Of a stretch of DNA of 64,000 nucleotides, positions 1 to 8,234 are shown in pieces. Under the pieces are notes generated by a model that ran no database searches, was not told the origin of the DNA, and saw only the letters and a program-made list of their open reading frames with translations. The DNA comes from Lachnospiraceae bacterium (GTDB lineage: Bacteria; Bacillota; Clostridia; Lachnospirales; Lachnospiraceae). The number at the start of each line of letters is the position of its first letter. Position 1 is the stretch's first letter. The stretch covers positions 1-64,000 of the forward strand of contig QXXL01000004.1 in assembly GCA_009911505.1 (NCBI GenBank). The letters are read 5' to 3'. The translations under genes and the position numbers were made by a program.

Positions 1-83
1 GAATACGAAAATGGGATGCTTTAGAGCCCCTTGATTCCTGAACACAGACCCTGCCGCAAACCCTGCCCCCTGGCTGACGGAAC

Positions 84-205
84 TTAGCCACCGCACCCCT
101 ATCCAACGAAACCTAACCACCGCACCCCTATCCAACGAAATCTAACCACCGCACCCCTATCCAACGAAACCTAACCACCGCACCCCCATCCTAAACATGC
201 CTAAC
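84..205. repeat. 29-bp tandem repeat array, about four copies
   Basis: The core CCGCACCCCTATCCAACGAA begins at 91, 120 and 149, and a degenerate fourth copy begins at 178, giving an exact 29-bp period. The fourth copy runs into the 3' end of the topoisomerase gene and contains its stop codon. There are no unique spacers, so this is a minisatellite and not a CRISPR. The minus-strand transcript would be rich in short G runs. Nothing else is recognisable in bases 1-83. Confidence 0.9.
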
Positions 206-2428
206 CCCTTTCGTATCCCGTTTCCCCACCCGAAGCCTTATAAGCTCCAGCTCCCTCTCCTTCAAAGAAACCCTCACACATTCCCCCGGCGCCATCAGAT
301 AAGCCCCATTTAATTCATCTCCCGCAGCCAGCCGTATCCCCCTCACGCCGACCGCCCCCTTCTTCTTCTCTGGCACACTCCCCGCTTCAATGCGGAGGAA
401 CATCCCCTTCTTTGACTGCATCACCAGATGCGTCTCCCCATCTACATACCCAACCTTAATCACTGCATCCCCTTCCCCCAGCTTTGTAGCCGCCGTCGTC
501 CGTTTCCCCACATCGAACTCCGCCCCAGCCACAATCTTAATCATCCCAGCCTTCGTTACAAACATCATCTTCTCATCCCGCATCCGGTTAACCGCGGCTA
601 CAAACACCATCTCTTCCCTGCTGCTGTCATAATTGCTTATATTATCCACCGGCTGCCCCTTATCGCGGAACTTCCCATAGGGCAAATCGAAAGCCTTAAT
701 CAAATGCATTTGCCCCTGATCCGTAAAAATCCCAATCTTATCCGTATTTTTACAGAAAACCACATACCTGCTCTCACTGTCCGCCGCTTCCTTATTCCTC
801 TCATAAACCGCCAGATCCACAGTACGCGCATATCCAAACCGATCCAATAAAAAAACAATATCCGTTTCCTCTATCCGGGGCTCTTCCAGTACGATTTCAC
901 CCGCATTTTCAATTGCAGTCTTACGCGCCTTGGCATACTCCTTTTTTAATGCATCCAGCTCCTTAATAATTACCTTCGCCATAACCGCCCTGCTGCCCAA
1001 AATCTGTTCATACTGCCCAATATTTTTTAACGTTGCCTCATGCTCTTTCAACAGCGCCTCAATCTCAAGCCCTATTAACTTATAAAGCCGCATCTCTAAA
1101 ATGGCCGTTGCCTGCCGCTCCGTAAAACGCAGCTTGGCCGCCTGCCTTTTGGATTTTTCCGACTTAAAACGAATCCCCCCTGTCTCCCCGTCCACAAGGC
1201 AAGCCTTTGCTTCCTTAATGCTTTTACTCCCACGCAGGATTTCAATAATCAAATCAATTACGTCACAAGCTTTTATAAGCCCTTCCTGCACTTCCTTTTT
1301 CTCGAGCTCTTTTCGTAAAAGCGTCCGGTACTTTCTGGTAGCCAGTTCAAACTGAAAGTTAACGTGGTGGCGGATCATAGGCACAAGCCCCATCGTCTCC
1401 GGTTTGCCATCCGCAACAGCAAGCATATTAACGCCAAACGTATCCTCTAAACGCGTTTTCTTATAAAGCAGCGCACAAAGCCTGTCCGTATCCGCCCCAC
1501 GTTTCAATTCGATGACAATACGAATGCCATCCTTAGAAGACTGGTTGGAAATATCCACAATATCCGTCGTTTTTTTGGACTCTGCCAGGCTATACACGTC
1601 ATTCAAAAATTTGCCAATCCCTGCGCCAATCATCGTATATGGAATTTCTGTAATAACCAGCCTGTCCTTGCCGCCTTTGCCGTGTTCCACTTCTACCTTG
1701 CCCCGGATTTTTACCTTGCCCGCCCCGGTCGTATAAATCTGCAGCAAGTCGTCTTTGTTAACGACAATCCCCCCTGTCGGGAAATCCGGCCCTTTTATAT
1801 ACTCCATCATCTGCTCTGTATTGATATCCGGGTTTTTCATATACGCCTTAACACCCTCTATTACTTCCCCGAAATTATGCGGCGGAATACTTGTCGCCAT
1901 GCCGACTGCAATCCCTTCCGCCCCATTAATCAAAATATTCGGGACTTTTACGGGCAGCACAACAGGCTCCTTCTCTGTTTCGTCAAAGTTGGGGCCAAAG
2001 TCTACGACATCCTTATCTAAGTCAGCCAAATACGCCTCCTGCGTAATTTTTTCAAGCCTTGCTTCCGTATAACGCATAGCAGCGGCCCCGTCGCCTTCGA
2101 TAGAGCCAAAATTGCCATGCCCGTCCACAAGGGGCAGGCCTTTTTTAAATTCCTGCGCCATGACCACAAGCGCTTCATATATGGAGCTGTCGCCGTGTGG
2201 ATGGTATTTACCCATAGTATCCCCAACAATACGGGCACATTTGCGGTATGGCTTATCATAGCGGATACCAAGCTCATACATATCGTAAAGCGTCCTTCTT
2301 TGCACCGGCTTTAACCCGTCCCTCACATCTGGCAGCGCCCGTGCAATAATGACGCTCATAGCATAGTCAATGTAGGATTTTTGCATCAGCTCCGAATATT
2401 CAGTCCGGATAATCTGTTCTGTTTCCAT
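191..2428 (-). CDS. parC: DNA topoisomerase IV subunit A (type IIA topoisomerase, GyrA/ParC family)
   Basis: This is the DNA-cleaving subunit of a type IIA topoisomerase; with the ParE partner encoded just upstream it decatenates and relaxes DNA. The 745-residue protein has the breakage-reunion domain at its N terminus. The catalytic tyrosine is Tyr120 in AAAMRYTEARL. The quinolone-determining segment HPHGDSSIYEA puts Ser81 and Glu85 at the classical resistance positions. A C-terminal beta-propeller region follows from about residue 500. It lies 20 bp downstream of parE and is surely co-transcribed. The stop codon sits inside a degenerate copy of a tandem repeat. A second gyrase-like pair rather than topoisomerase IV is possible, because the two families are hard to separate by eye; gene order and length favour ParC. 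Confidence 0.88.
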   Translation of the reverse strand: METEQIIRTEYSELMQKSYIDYAMSVIIARALPDVRDGLKPVQRRTLYDMYELGIRYDKPYRKCARIVGDTMGKYHPHGDSSIYEALVVMAQEFKKGLPLVDGHGNFGSIEGDGAAAMRYTEARLEKITQEAYLADLDKDVVDFGPNFDETEKEPVVLPVKVPNILINGAEGIAVGMATSIPPHNFGEVIEGVKAYMKNPDINTEQMMEYIKGPDFPTGGIVVNKDDLLQIYTTGAGKVKIRGKVEVEHGKGGKDRLVITEIPYTMIGAGIGKFLNDVYSLAESKKTTDIVDISNQSSKDGIRIVIELKRGADTDRLCALLYKKTRLEDTFGVNMLAVADGKPETMGLVPMIRHHVNFQFELATRKYRTLLRKELEKKEVQEGLIKACDVIDLIIEILRGSKSIKEAKACLVDGETGGIRFKSEKSKRQAAKLRFTERQATAILEMRLYKLIGLEIEALLKEHEATLKNIGQYEQILGSRAVMAKVIIKELDALKKEYAKARKTAIENAGEIVLEEPRIEETDIVFLLDRFGYARTVDLAVYERNKEAADSESRYVVFCKNTDKIGIFTDQGQMHLIKAFDLPYGKFRDKGQPVDNISNYDSSREEMVFVAAVNRMRDEKMMFVTKAGMIKIVAGAEFDVGKRTTAATKLGEGDAVIKVGYVDGETHLVMQSKKGMFLRIEAGSVPEKKKGAVGVRGIRLAAGDELNGAYLMAPGECVRVSLKERELELIRLRVGKRDTKGVRHV

Positions 2429-2448
2429 ATGTTATGTCCTGCCCCTTC

Positions 2449-4371
2449 CTATATATCAAGCTCAGCGTCCTGCGCGTGCTCATAGATAAATGCCCTGCGC
2501 GGCGGTACGTCCGTCCCCATTAGCATTTCTGTCACGTCAGACGCCATCCTGGCATCTTCGATTTCCACACGTTTTAAAATCCGTGTCTTGGGATCAAGCG
2601 TAGTCTCCCAAAGCTGATCCGCGTCCATTTCACCAAGCCCTTTATAACGCTGTAACGTAAAGCCCCCCTTATGCCCCCTGCGGTACCTTTCTAAGGCAGC
2701 GTCATCATAGAGGTACTCTTCTTTTCCCCGGGATGGGATCGCTTTATAAAGGGGCGGCATTGCAATATAGACATGCCCTTCAAAAATCAGCTCTGGCATA
2801 AAACGGTAAAAAAGTGTCAGAAGCAGTGTTGAAATATGCGCACCGTCCACATCTGCATCCGCCATAATAATAATCTTGTCATACCGCAGCTTTGAAATAT
2901 CAAAATCATTGCCATACCCTTCCGAAAATCCACAGCCAAATGCATTTATCATCGTTTTAATCTCGGCATTGGCTAATACTTTGTCAATACTTGCCTTTTC
3001 TACATTCAAAATCTTCCCGCGGATCGGCAAAATCGCCTGAAAATTCCGATCCCTTGCACTCTTCGCCGATCCGCCTGCGGAATCCCCTTCCACAATAAAA
3101 ATCTCGCAGATAGAAGCGTCCCGGCTCTCACAGTTAGCCAGCTTCCCGTTGGAATCAAACGAAAACTTCTGTTTAGCCAAAAGGTTGGTTTTGGCTTTTT
3201 CTTCAGATTTGCGGATTTTAGCAGCCTTCTCCGCACATCCTATTACAGCCTTTAACGTTTCAATATTTTTATCAAAAAAAAGCTGGATCTCATCTCCGGT
3301 GATTTTGCCAACGGCGCGGGCCGCATCCTGGTTATCCAGTTTTGTCTTCGTCTGCCCTTCAAAGCGCGGATCAGGGTGCTTGACAGAAATAACGGCCGTC
3401 ATACCATTTCTAATGTCAGTCCCGGTAAAATTGGCATCCTTCTCCTTTAGAATGCCAAGCTCCCTTGCGTACTGGTTGATCACAGTTGTAAACGTCGTTT
3501 TAAAACCCGTTAAATGGCTTCCGCCTTCCGCATTATATATATTGTTGCAAAACCCCAGGACATTTTCATGAAATTCATTGGTATACTGGAATGCTGCCTC
3601 CACGGCTATATTTTCATTTTCCCCCGCAAAATAGATAACCTTGCAGACTGGCTCCGAGTTTTTATTCAGCTCCTTTACAAAACCGCGGATCCCCTCTTCC
3701 TCCCGAAATTCCAAAACCTCCGCCGTCTCCCCGCGCCTGTCCTCATAGCAAATTGTAAGCGACGGGTTTAAATACGCCATTTCATGCAGACGGCTTTTAA
3801 CATCCTCCCCTTTAAACCGTGTCTTTTCAAAAATTTCAGGATCGGGTAAAAAATTAATTTTCGTGCCTGTCTTTTTCGTTTTAGCCGTCTTAGGCAAAAG
3901 CCCGCTGTCAAGCTCCTGTACTGGAACGCCCCGTTCATACCGGTCATGGTGGACAAAGCCATCCCTGCTAATCTGCACATCCATATATACCGACAGCGCA
4001 TTTACGACAGAAGAACCCACGCCATGCAGGCCCCCGCTGGTCTTATACGCTGCATTATCAAACTTGCCTCCTGCATGCAGTGTTGTGAAAACTACACGGG
4101 CAGCCGAAACGCCCTTTGCGTGCATTCCGACCGGAATCCCCCTTCCGTTATCTGAAACAGTGCACGAGCCATCTTTTTCAAGCACAACTAAAATCTTACT
4201 GCAAAAGCCTGCTAAATGCTCATCCACCGCGTTATCTACGATTTCATAAATCAAATGGTTTAAGCCTTTCCGCGAAACGCTTCCGATATACATACCAGGA
4301 CGTTTGCGCACCGCTTCAAGCCCTTCTAAAACTGCAATACTATTTGCATCATATGCATGGTTTTCCGCCAT
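2449..4371 (-). CDS. parE: DNA topoisomerase IV subunit B (ATPase, GyrB/ParE family)
   Basis: This is the ATP-hydrolysing subunit of the type IIA topoisomerase. The 640-residue protein shows the GHKL ATPase fold early on (EIVDNAVDEH, DNGRGIPVG, GGLHGVGSSVVNALS), a transducer domain, then the Toprim domain with VEGDSAGGSAK and the metal-binding DADVDGAHI. The C-terminal QRYKGLGEMD motif is typical of GyrB/ParE. The length fits a ParE without the insertion seen in proteobacterial GyrB. The start has AAAGGGAAG upstream. It is followed 20 bp later by parC and preceded 22 bp upstream by a MocR-type regulator gene, so the whole run from the hybrid kinase to parC may be one transcript. Confidence 0.88.
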   Translation of the reverse strand: MAENHAYDANSIAVLEGLEAVRKRPGMYIGSVSRKGLNHLIYEIVDNAVDEHLAGFCSKILVVLEKDGSCTVSDNGRGIPVGMHAKGVSAARVVFTTLHAGGKFDNAAYKTSGGLHGVGSSVVNALSVYMDVQISRDGFVHHDRYERGVPVQELDSGLLPKTAKTKKTGTKINFLPDPEIFEKTRFKGEDVKSRLHEMAYLNPSLTICYEDRRGETAEVLEFREEEGIRGFVKELNKNSEPVCKVIYFAGENENIAVEAAFQYTNEFHENVLGFCNNIYNAEGGSHLTGFKTTFTTVINQYARELGILKEKDANFTGTDIRNGMTAVISVKHPDPRFEGQTKTKLDNQDAARAVGKITGDEIQLFFDKNIETLKAVIGCAEKAAKIRKSEEKAKTNLLAKQKFSFDSNGKLANCESRDASICEIFIVEGDSAGGSAKSARDRNFQAILPIRGKILNVEKASIDKVLANAEIKTMINAFGCGFSEGYGNDFDISKLRYDKIIIMADADVDGAHISTLLLTLFYRFMPELIFEGHVYIAMPPLYKAIPSRGKEEYLYDDAALERYRRGHKGGFTLQRYKGLGEMDADQLWETTLDPKTRILKRVEIEDARMASDVTEMLMGTDVPPRRAFIYEHAQDAELDI

Positions 4372-4393
4372 ATTTTTCTTCCCTTTCTATATT

Positions 4394-5824
4394 TTACCCC
4401 GGTTCATTTGCCTTTCCGGCAATCCCACGGATACAGGCAATCCCCTCTGACAACTCTTCTTCTGACCTGCCCCCATACCCCAAAAGCAATGTCTTAAAAA
4501 AACCTTCCCCAAACGCCTGCTGTATATTCCCCGGCATCAGATACTCTGTCAGCGCATACGCCCTGACCCCTTTCCTCTTTGCCTCGTTTACAATTTCGGC
4601 TGCGCTTTTATTGGCATCTGTCTCTACCAAAAGGTGTACCCCCGCAAAATCCCCATAAATCTTTTTAACCCATGCTTCCTTTTTCAAAAGGGCATGGAAG
4701 CTGTCATGTTTTCCCTTATAGATCCTTCTCATTTTATTTAGATGGCGCTCAAAATACCCGCCGTTTAAAAATGCCTCCAATACCATCTGCTGCTCCCTCG
4801 GAACCGTAGACGCATAAAAGCCACAGTTTGTCCGGTACGAAAACAGCAGCTCCTCCGGCAAAACCATATAGCTGACACGGATGGCAGGGCTAATGCTCCG
4901 GGAAAATGTCCCCAGGTAAATCACTGTTCCACTGCCGTCGATCCCCTGCAGCGAAGGGATCGGCTTTCCCTTGTAACGGAACTCGCTGTCGTGGTCATCC
5001 TCTATAATATACCGCCCGCGCCTGCCAGACGCCCACTTAAGCAGCATCAGCCTCCTTTTTAACGGCATCACCGTTCCCATAGGGAACTGGTGCGATGGCA
5101 TAGCGTACACAATATCCGGCTGCATCACTTCCATTTCCCCGACACGGATACCATATTTATCACCTGGCACTGCAATCATTTGATAGCCCATGTTCGCAAG
5201 TGTCCGGTATGCATTCCGGTAGGTAGGGTTTTCGATTGCCACCTTTTTACCAGGGCCAAGCACCTGTGCCAATAGCATCAGCAAATATTCATTCCCAGCG
5301 CCAATGACAAGCTGGCCCGGCCGGCAATTGACCCCTCTCGCCTGGTAAAGGTACCTGCACACTGCTTCCCGAAGCCCCCATTCCCCGGCAGCTTCCCCAG
5401 CGGCAAGCAGCGATCTGTCTTCACAGGCCAGGGCTTCTTTGGAAACCTTACGCCATGCGGCAAACGGAAAACAAGAAAAATCGTTTTCATCCGGTGAAAA
5501 ATCGATGCGGTACGCTTCCCTCCTTCGGATTTCCGGCGCCGTTTTTGCAGCTGCCGGATAAGCAGCATATAAACCGGAAATATCGCAGGCATAATATCCG
5601 CGGCAGGGCTTTGCTTCGATGTACCCTTCCGAAAGGAGCTGCGCGTACGCTGTTTCAGCTGTACTCCTTGCAACGCCCAAATGGGAGGACAAAAAACGAG
5701 TAGACGGTAATTTTTCCCCACAGGAAATCTTACCGTCTGCAATGCTTATCCGTATGTAATCATAAATCTGCTCATACAATGGCTTCCTCAAATGACTGTC
5801 TAAATGGATGGTCAATTCAAGCAT
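4394..5824 (-). CDS. MocR-family regulator (GntR HTH fused to aminotransferase-like domain) lacking the PLP lysine
   Basis: The 476-residue protein has a GntR-type winged helix-turn-helix at about residues 10-80 (EQIYDYIRISIADG, LPSTRFLSSHLGVARSTAETAY), then a fold-type I aminotransferase domain from about residue 105. Family hallmarks are present: ENPTYRNAY, PSHQFPMG, EDDHDSEFRY and SPAIRVSYMVLP. MocR proteins usually bind pyridoxal phosphate through a lysine in the segment GTFSK; here the segment reads GTFSRSISP, with Arg309 (codon CGG) in place of the lysine. A Schiff base therefore looks impossible, so this is probably a ligand- or PLP-sensing regulator without catalysis, or one that has lost sensing. 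The target is unknown. The start overlaps the end of the upstream DUF2225 gene by 8 bp, suggesting coupled translation. Confidence 0.85.
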   Translation of the reverse strand: MLELTIHLDSHLRKPLYEQIYDYIRISIADGKISCGEKLPSTRFLSSHLGVARSTAETAYAQLLSEGYIEAKPCRGYYACDISGLYAAYPAAAKTAPEIRRREAYRIDFSPDENDFSCFPFAAWRKVSKEALACEDRSLLAAGEAAGEWGLREAVCRYLYQARGVNCRPGQLVIGAGNEYLLMLLAQVLGPGKKVAIENPTYRNAYRTLANMGYQMIAVPGDKYGIRVGEMEVMQPDIVYAMPSHQFPMGTVMPLKRRLMLLKWASGRRGRYIIEDDHDSEFRYKGKPIPSLQGIDGSGTVIYLGTFSRSISPAIRVSYMVLPEELLFSYRTNCGFYASTVPREQQMVLEAFLNGGYFERHLNKMRRIYKGKHDSFHALLKKEAWVKKIYGDFAGVHLLVETDANKSAAEIVNEAKRKGVRAYALTEYLMPGNIQQAFGEGFFKTLLLGYGGRSEEELSEGIACIRGIAGKANEPG

Positions 5825-6545
5825 TTTTCTTTTCTGCCTCTTTTTTGATGGCGCTTACAATAATGTCCTTAAGGTCTAACGCCTTATCCTTCATCCTACG
5901 GTCGGCAACCTGGGAACCTAAAATATTGCTGACTGCTTTTGACGCAAATGAATACTCTTTAAAATGGCAGGCAATACATGCCAGCAGATAATCCATTGTC
6001 AAGGAATCCATGCCGCAGATCGGAAAATCTTCTGTAGTAAGCGCTTTCTGGAACCCTTCATATGCCTTTTTATAATAATCCTCTTCTTTTTGCTTTGCCC
6101 CTGCTACTTCGCTTTCTGGCAATCCTTCACCGTACGCGCGGTATATCCAGGAAAGCTTTAAGCAGGTATATGCAATTTCACTTACTTTTGCTTTTTTTAT
6201 ATTGGAGCATTTTAAAGCCTGCTCATAGCGTGCAATGGCATAATCATAATCGTATACTTCCGGCTCCGGCCCTTCCGGCGGCGTAAAATGCATACAGATA
6301 TTTTCAAGCACCTGGCTGATTTGGCCTTTTGTCAATGGATCAAAGTAGCGGCTTAATGCGGTATACCCACAGTGTGGGCAGGAATACACGTCATATTTAA
6401 TAGTGTCAATATCCTGGAACCTCGGCCGCAAATCAAAATCCGGCTGCTGTCTCCTTATGCGTGCTGTCCTTACGGTTTTTGCTTCAAACATCTCCTGGCA
6501 GACCGCGCATTTTACTTTTTTGTTAAATAAATACTCTTTTTCCAT
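5817..6545 (-). CDS. DUF2225 family protein, putative zinc-binding
   Basis: The 242-residue protein matches the DUF2225 pattern, common in Clostridia and of unknown function. It opens with a CxxC knuckle (KCAVCQEMF) and has a second pair, SCPHCGYTALSRYF, near residue 55; the four cysteines probably bind zinc. The rest is helical and looks like TPR-type repeats (IARYEQALKC, AYTCLKLSWIYRAYG, YKKAYEGFQKAL). No signal peptide or membrane segment is seen, so it should be cytoplasmic. It starts 13 bp after glnS and overlaps the MocR gene by 8 bp. Family membership is fairly sure; the role is not known. Confidence 0.82.
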   Translation of the reverse strand: MEKEYLFNKKVKCAVCQEMFEAKTVRTARIRRQQPDFDLRPRFQDIDTIKYDVYSCPHCGYTALSRYFDPLTKGQISQVLENICMHFTPPEGPEPEVYDYDYAIARYEQALKCSNIKKAKVSEIAYTCLKLSWIYRAYGEGLPESEVAGAKQKEEDYYKKAYEGFQKALTTEDFPICGMDSLTMDYLLACIACHFKEYSFASKAVSNILGSQVADRRMKDKALDLKDIIVSAIKKEAEKKNA

Positions 6546-6558
6546 TGCTTTTAACCCC

Positions 6559-8229
6559 CTAATTTTTTCCTGGCAATGTATAGGAACTCTTTAAAGAAAC
6601 GATGCGGTTAAATACCAGGCTGCCTTGCGCAGAATCCTTTGCATCTACGCAGAAATATCCCTGCCTTACAAACTGGAAGCTGTCATACGCTTTTGCACCA
6701 GCCGCATACGGCTCTATATAACAATTGTTTAATACTGTCAAAGAATTGGGGTTTAAATTCAAACTGCCGTCTTCGTTGTAAACGCCCAGCTCCTCATCTA
6801 CTATATTTTCATACAGGCGGACCTCAACCTGCTTTGCAAGAGGAGCCGGAACCCAGTGGATGGTTCCTTTCACCTTCCTGCCGTCTGGGCTGTTGCCCCC
6901 CTTACTCGCCGGATCGTATGTGCAGTGGATCTCGGTGACACGCCCGTTTTCATCCTTCACATAGCTGTTGCAGGTAACAAAATAAGCCTGCATCAGCCGC
7001 ACCTCATTTCCTGGGAACATACGGAAATATTTCCTCGGCGGCGTCTCCATAAAATCGTCCCGGTCAATGTAAAGCTCCCGGCAAAACGGCACAGTATGCG
7101 TCCCAAGCTCAGGGCGTTCCATATTGTTAGCGACAGTAAGCTCTTCTGACTGCCCTTCTGGATAATTGTCTATGATCACCTTAACCGGATCTAAAACCGC
7201 CATGACACGTGGTTTTTTCAGCTTCAAATCCTCTCTTATACAATATTCAAGCATTGCGTAATCTACCGAGCTGTTGCTTTTAGAAACGCCGCACAGCTCC
7301 ACAAACTTCTGGATGGATTCCGGCGTAAACCCCCTGCGCCTTAATGCCGCAATGGATACCAGGCGCGGATCATCCCAGCCGTCTACAATCCCTTCTTCTA
7401 CCAGGCGCTTAATATACCTCTTCCCGGTTACGACATTTGTCAAATACAGTTTGGCAAATTCAATCTGTTTGGGAGGATGCTCATAGCCCACTTCTCGGAC
7501 AACCCAGTCATATAACGGCCTGTGGTCTTCAAATTCCAATGTACAGATGGAGTGGGTAATTCCCTCAACTGCATCTTCGATCGGATGCGCAAAATCATAC
7601 ATCGGATAAATACACCATTTATCCTTTGTATTGTGATGCTCCATATGTGCCACACGGTAAATGACCGGATCGCGCATATTGATATTGGGGGATGCCATGT
7701 CAATCTTCGCCCGGAGCACCTTTTCACCGTCTTTATATTTCCCTTCTTTCATCTCCGAAAAAAGCTTTAGGTTTTCTTCAACGCTCCTGCCGCACGACGG
7801 ATCCTCCTGTCCCGGTTCCGTTAACGTACCACGGTATTGCCGGATTTCTTCCGCGCTAAGATCTGACACATACGCCTTTCCCTTTTTGATAAGCTTAATA
7901 GCCGCTTCATACATGTTATCAAAATAATCCGATGCAAAGAACAGCCTGTCCTCCCAGTCTGCACCCAGCCATTTCACATCTTCTTTAATGGACTCGACAA
8001 ACTCAACCCTCTCCTTCGTCGGATTCGTATCGTCAAAACGCAGGTTGAAGCTGCCTTTATACTCCTTAGCCAGTCCTGCATTCAACAAAATTGACTTGGC
8101 ATGGCCAATGTGCAGATAGCCATTTGGCTCCGGAGGGAAACGGGTACATACGGCCTCGCAGCGCCCCTCCGCCAGATCCTTGTCTATGATCTGTTCTATA
8201 AAATTTTTGGATTCTGTTGCATGTTCCAT
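6559..8229 (-). CDS. glnS: Glutaminyl-tRNA synthetase
   Basis: This enzyme charges tRNA-Gln directly with glutamine in the cytoplasm. The 556-residue class I synthetase shows [17 protein letters not shown] with the HIGH signature at residues 40-43, the GlnRS/GluRS-type FDDTNP, and [23 protein letters not shown]. The C-terminal half has the anticodon-binding beta-barrels ([18 protein letters not shown]). The loop that in E. coli carries the KMSKS-like MSK reads [11 protein letters not shown] here (Thr268-Gly269-Lys270), keeping the lysine but losing Met-Ser. The start has AAAGAGGATAG upstream. Many Clostridia instead make Gln-tRNA by amidation of Glu-tRNA, so an encoded GlnRS is informative. 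It lies 5 bp downstream of a hybrid histidine kinase gene. Confidence 0.95.
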   Translation of the reverse strand: MEHATESKNFIEQIIDKDLAEGRCEAVCTRFPPEPNGYLHIGHAKSILLNAGLAKEYKGSFNLRFDDTNPTKERVEFVESIKEDVKWLGADWEDRLFFASDYFDNMYEAAIKLIKKGKAYVSDLSAEEIRQYRGTLTEPGQEDPSCGRSVEENLKLFSEMKEGKYKDGEKVLRAKIDMASPNINMRDPVIYRVAHMEHHNTKDKWCIYPMYDFAHPIEDAVEGITHSICTLEFEDHRPLYDWVVREVGYEHPPKQIEFAKLYLTNVVTGKRYIKRLVEEGIVDGWDDPRLVSIAALRRRGFTPESIQKFVELCGVSKSNSSVDYAMLEYCIREDLKLKKPRVMAVLDPVKVIIDNYPEGQSEELTVANNMERPELGTHTVPFCRELYIDRDDFMETPPRKYFRMFPGNEVRLMQAYFVTCNSYVKDENGRVTEIHCTYDPASKGGNSPDGRKVKGTIHWVPAPLAKQVEVRLYENIVDEELGVYNEDGSLNLNPNSLTVLNNCYIEPYAAGAKAYDSFQFVRQGYFCVDAKDSAQGSLVFNRIVSLKSSYTLPGKN

Positions 8230-8234
8230 TTTCT

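Noticed and set aside
84..205. CRISPR array from 29-bp repeats
   Set aside because: The repeats are head to tail with no spacers and no cas genes nearby.
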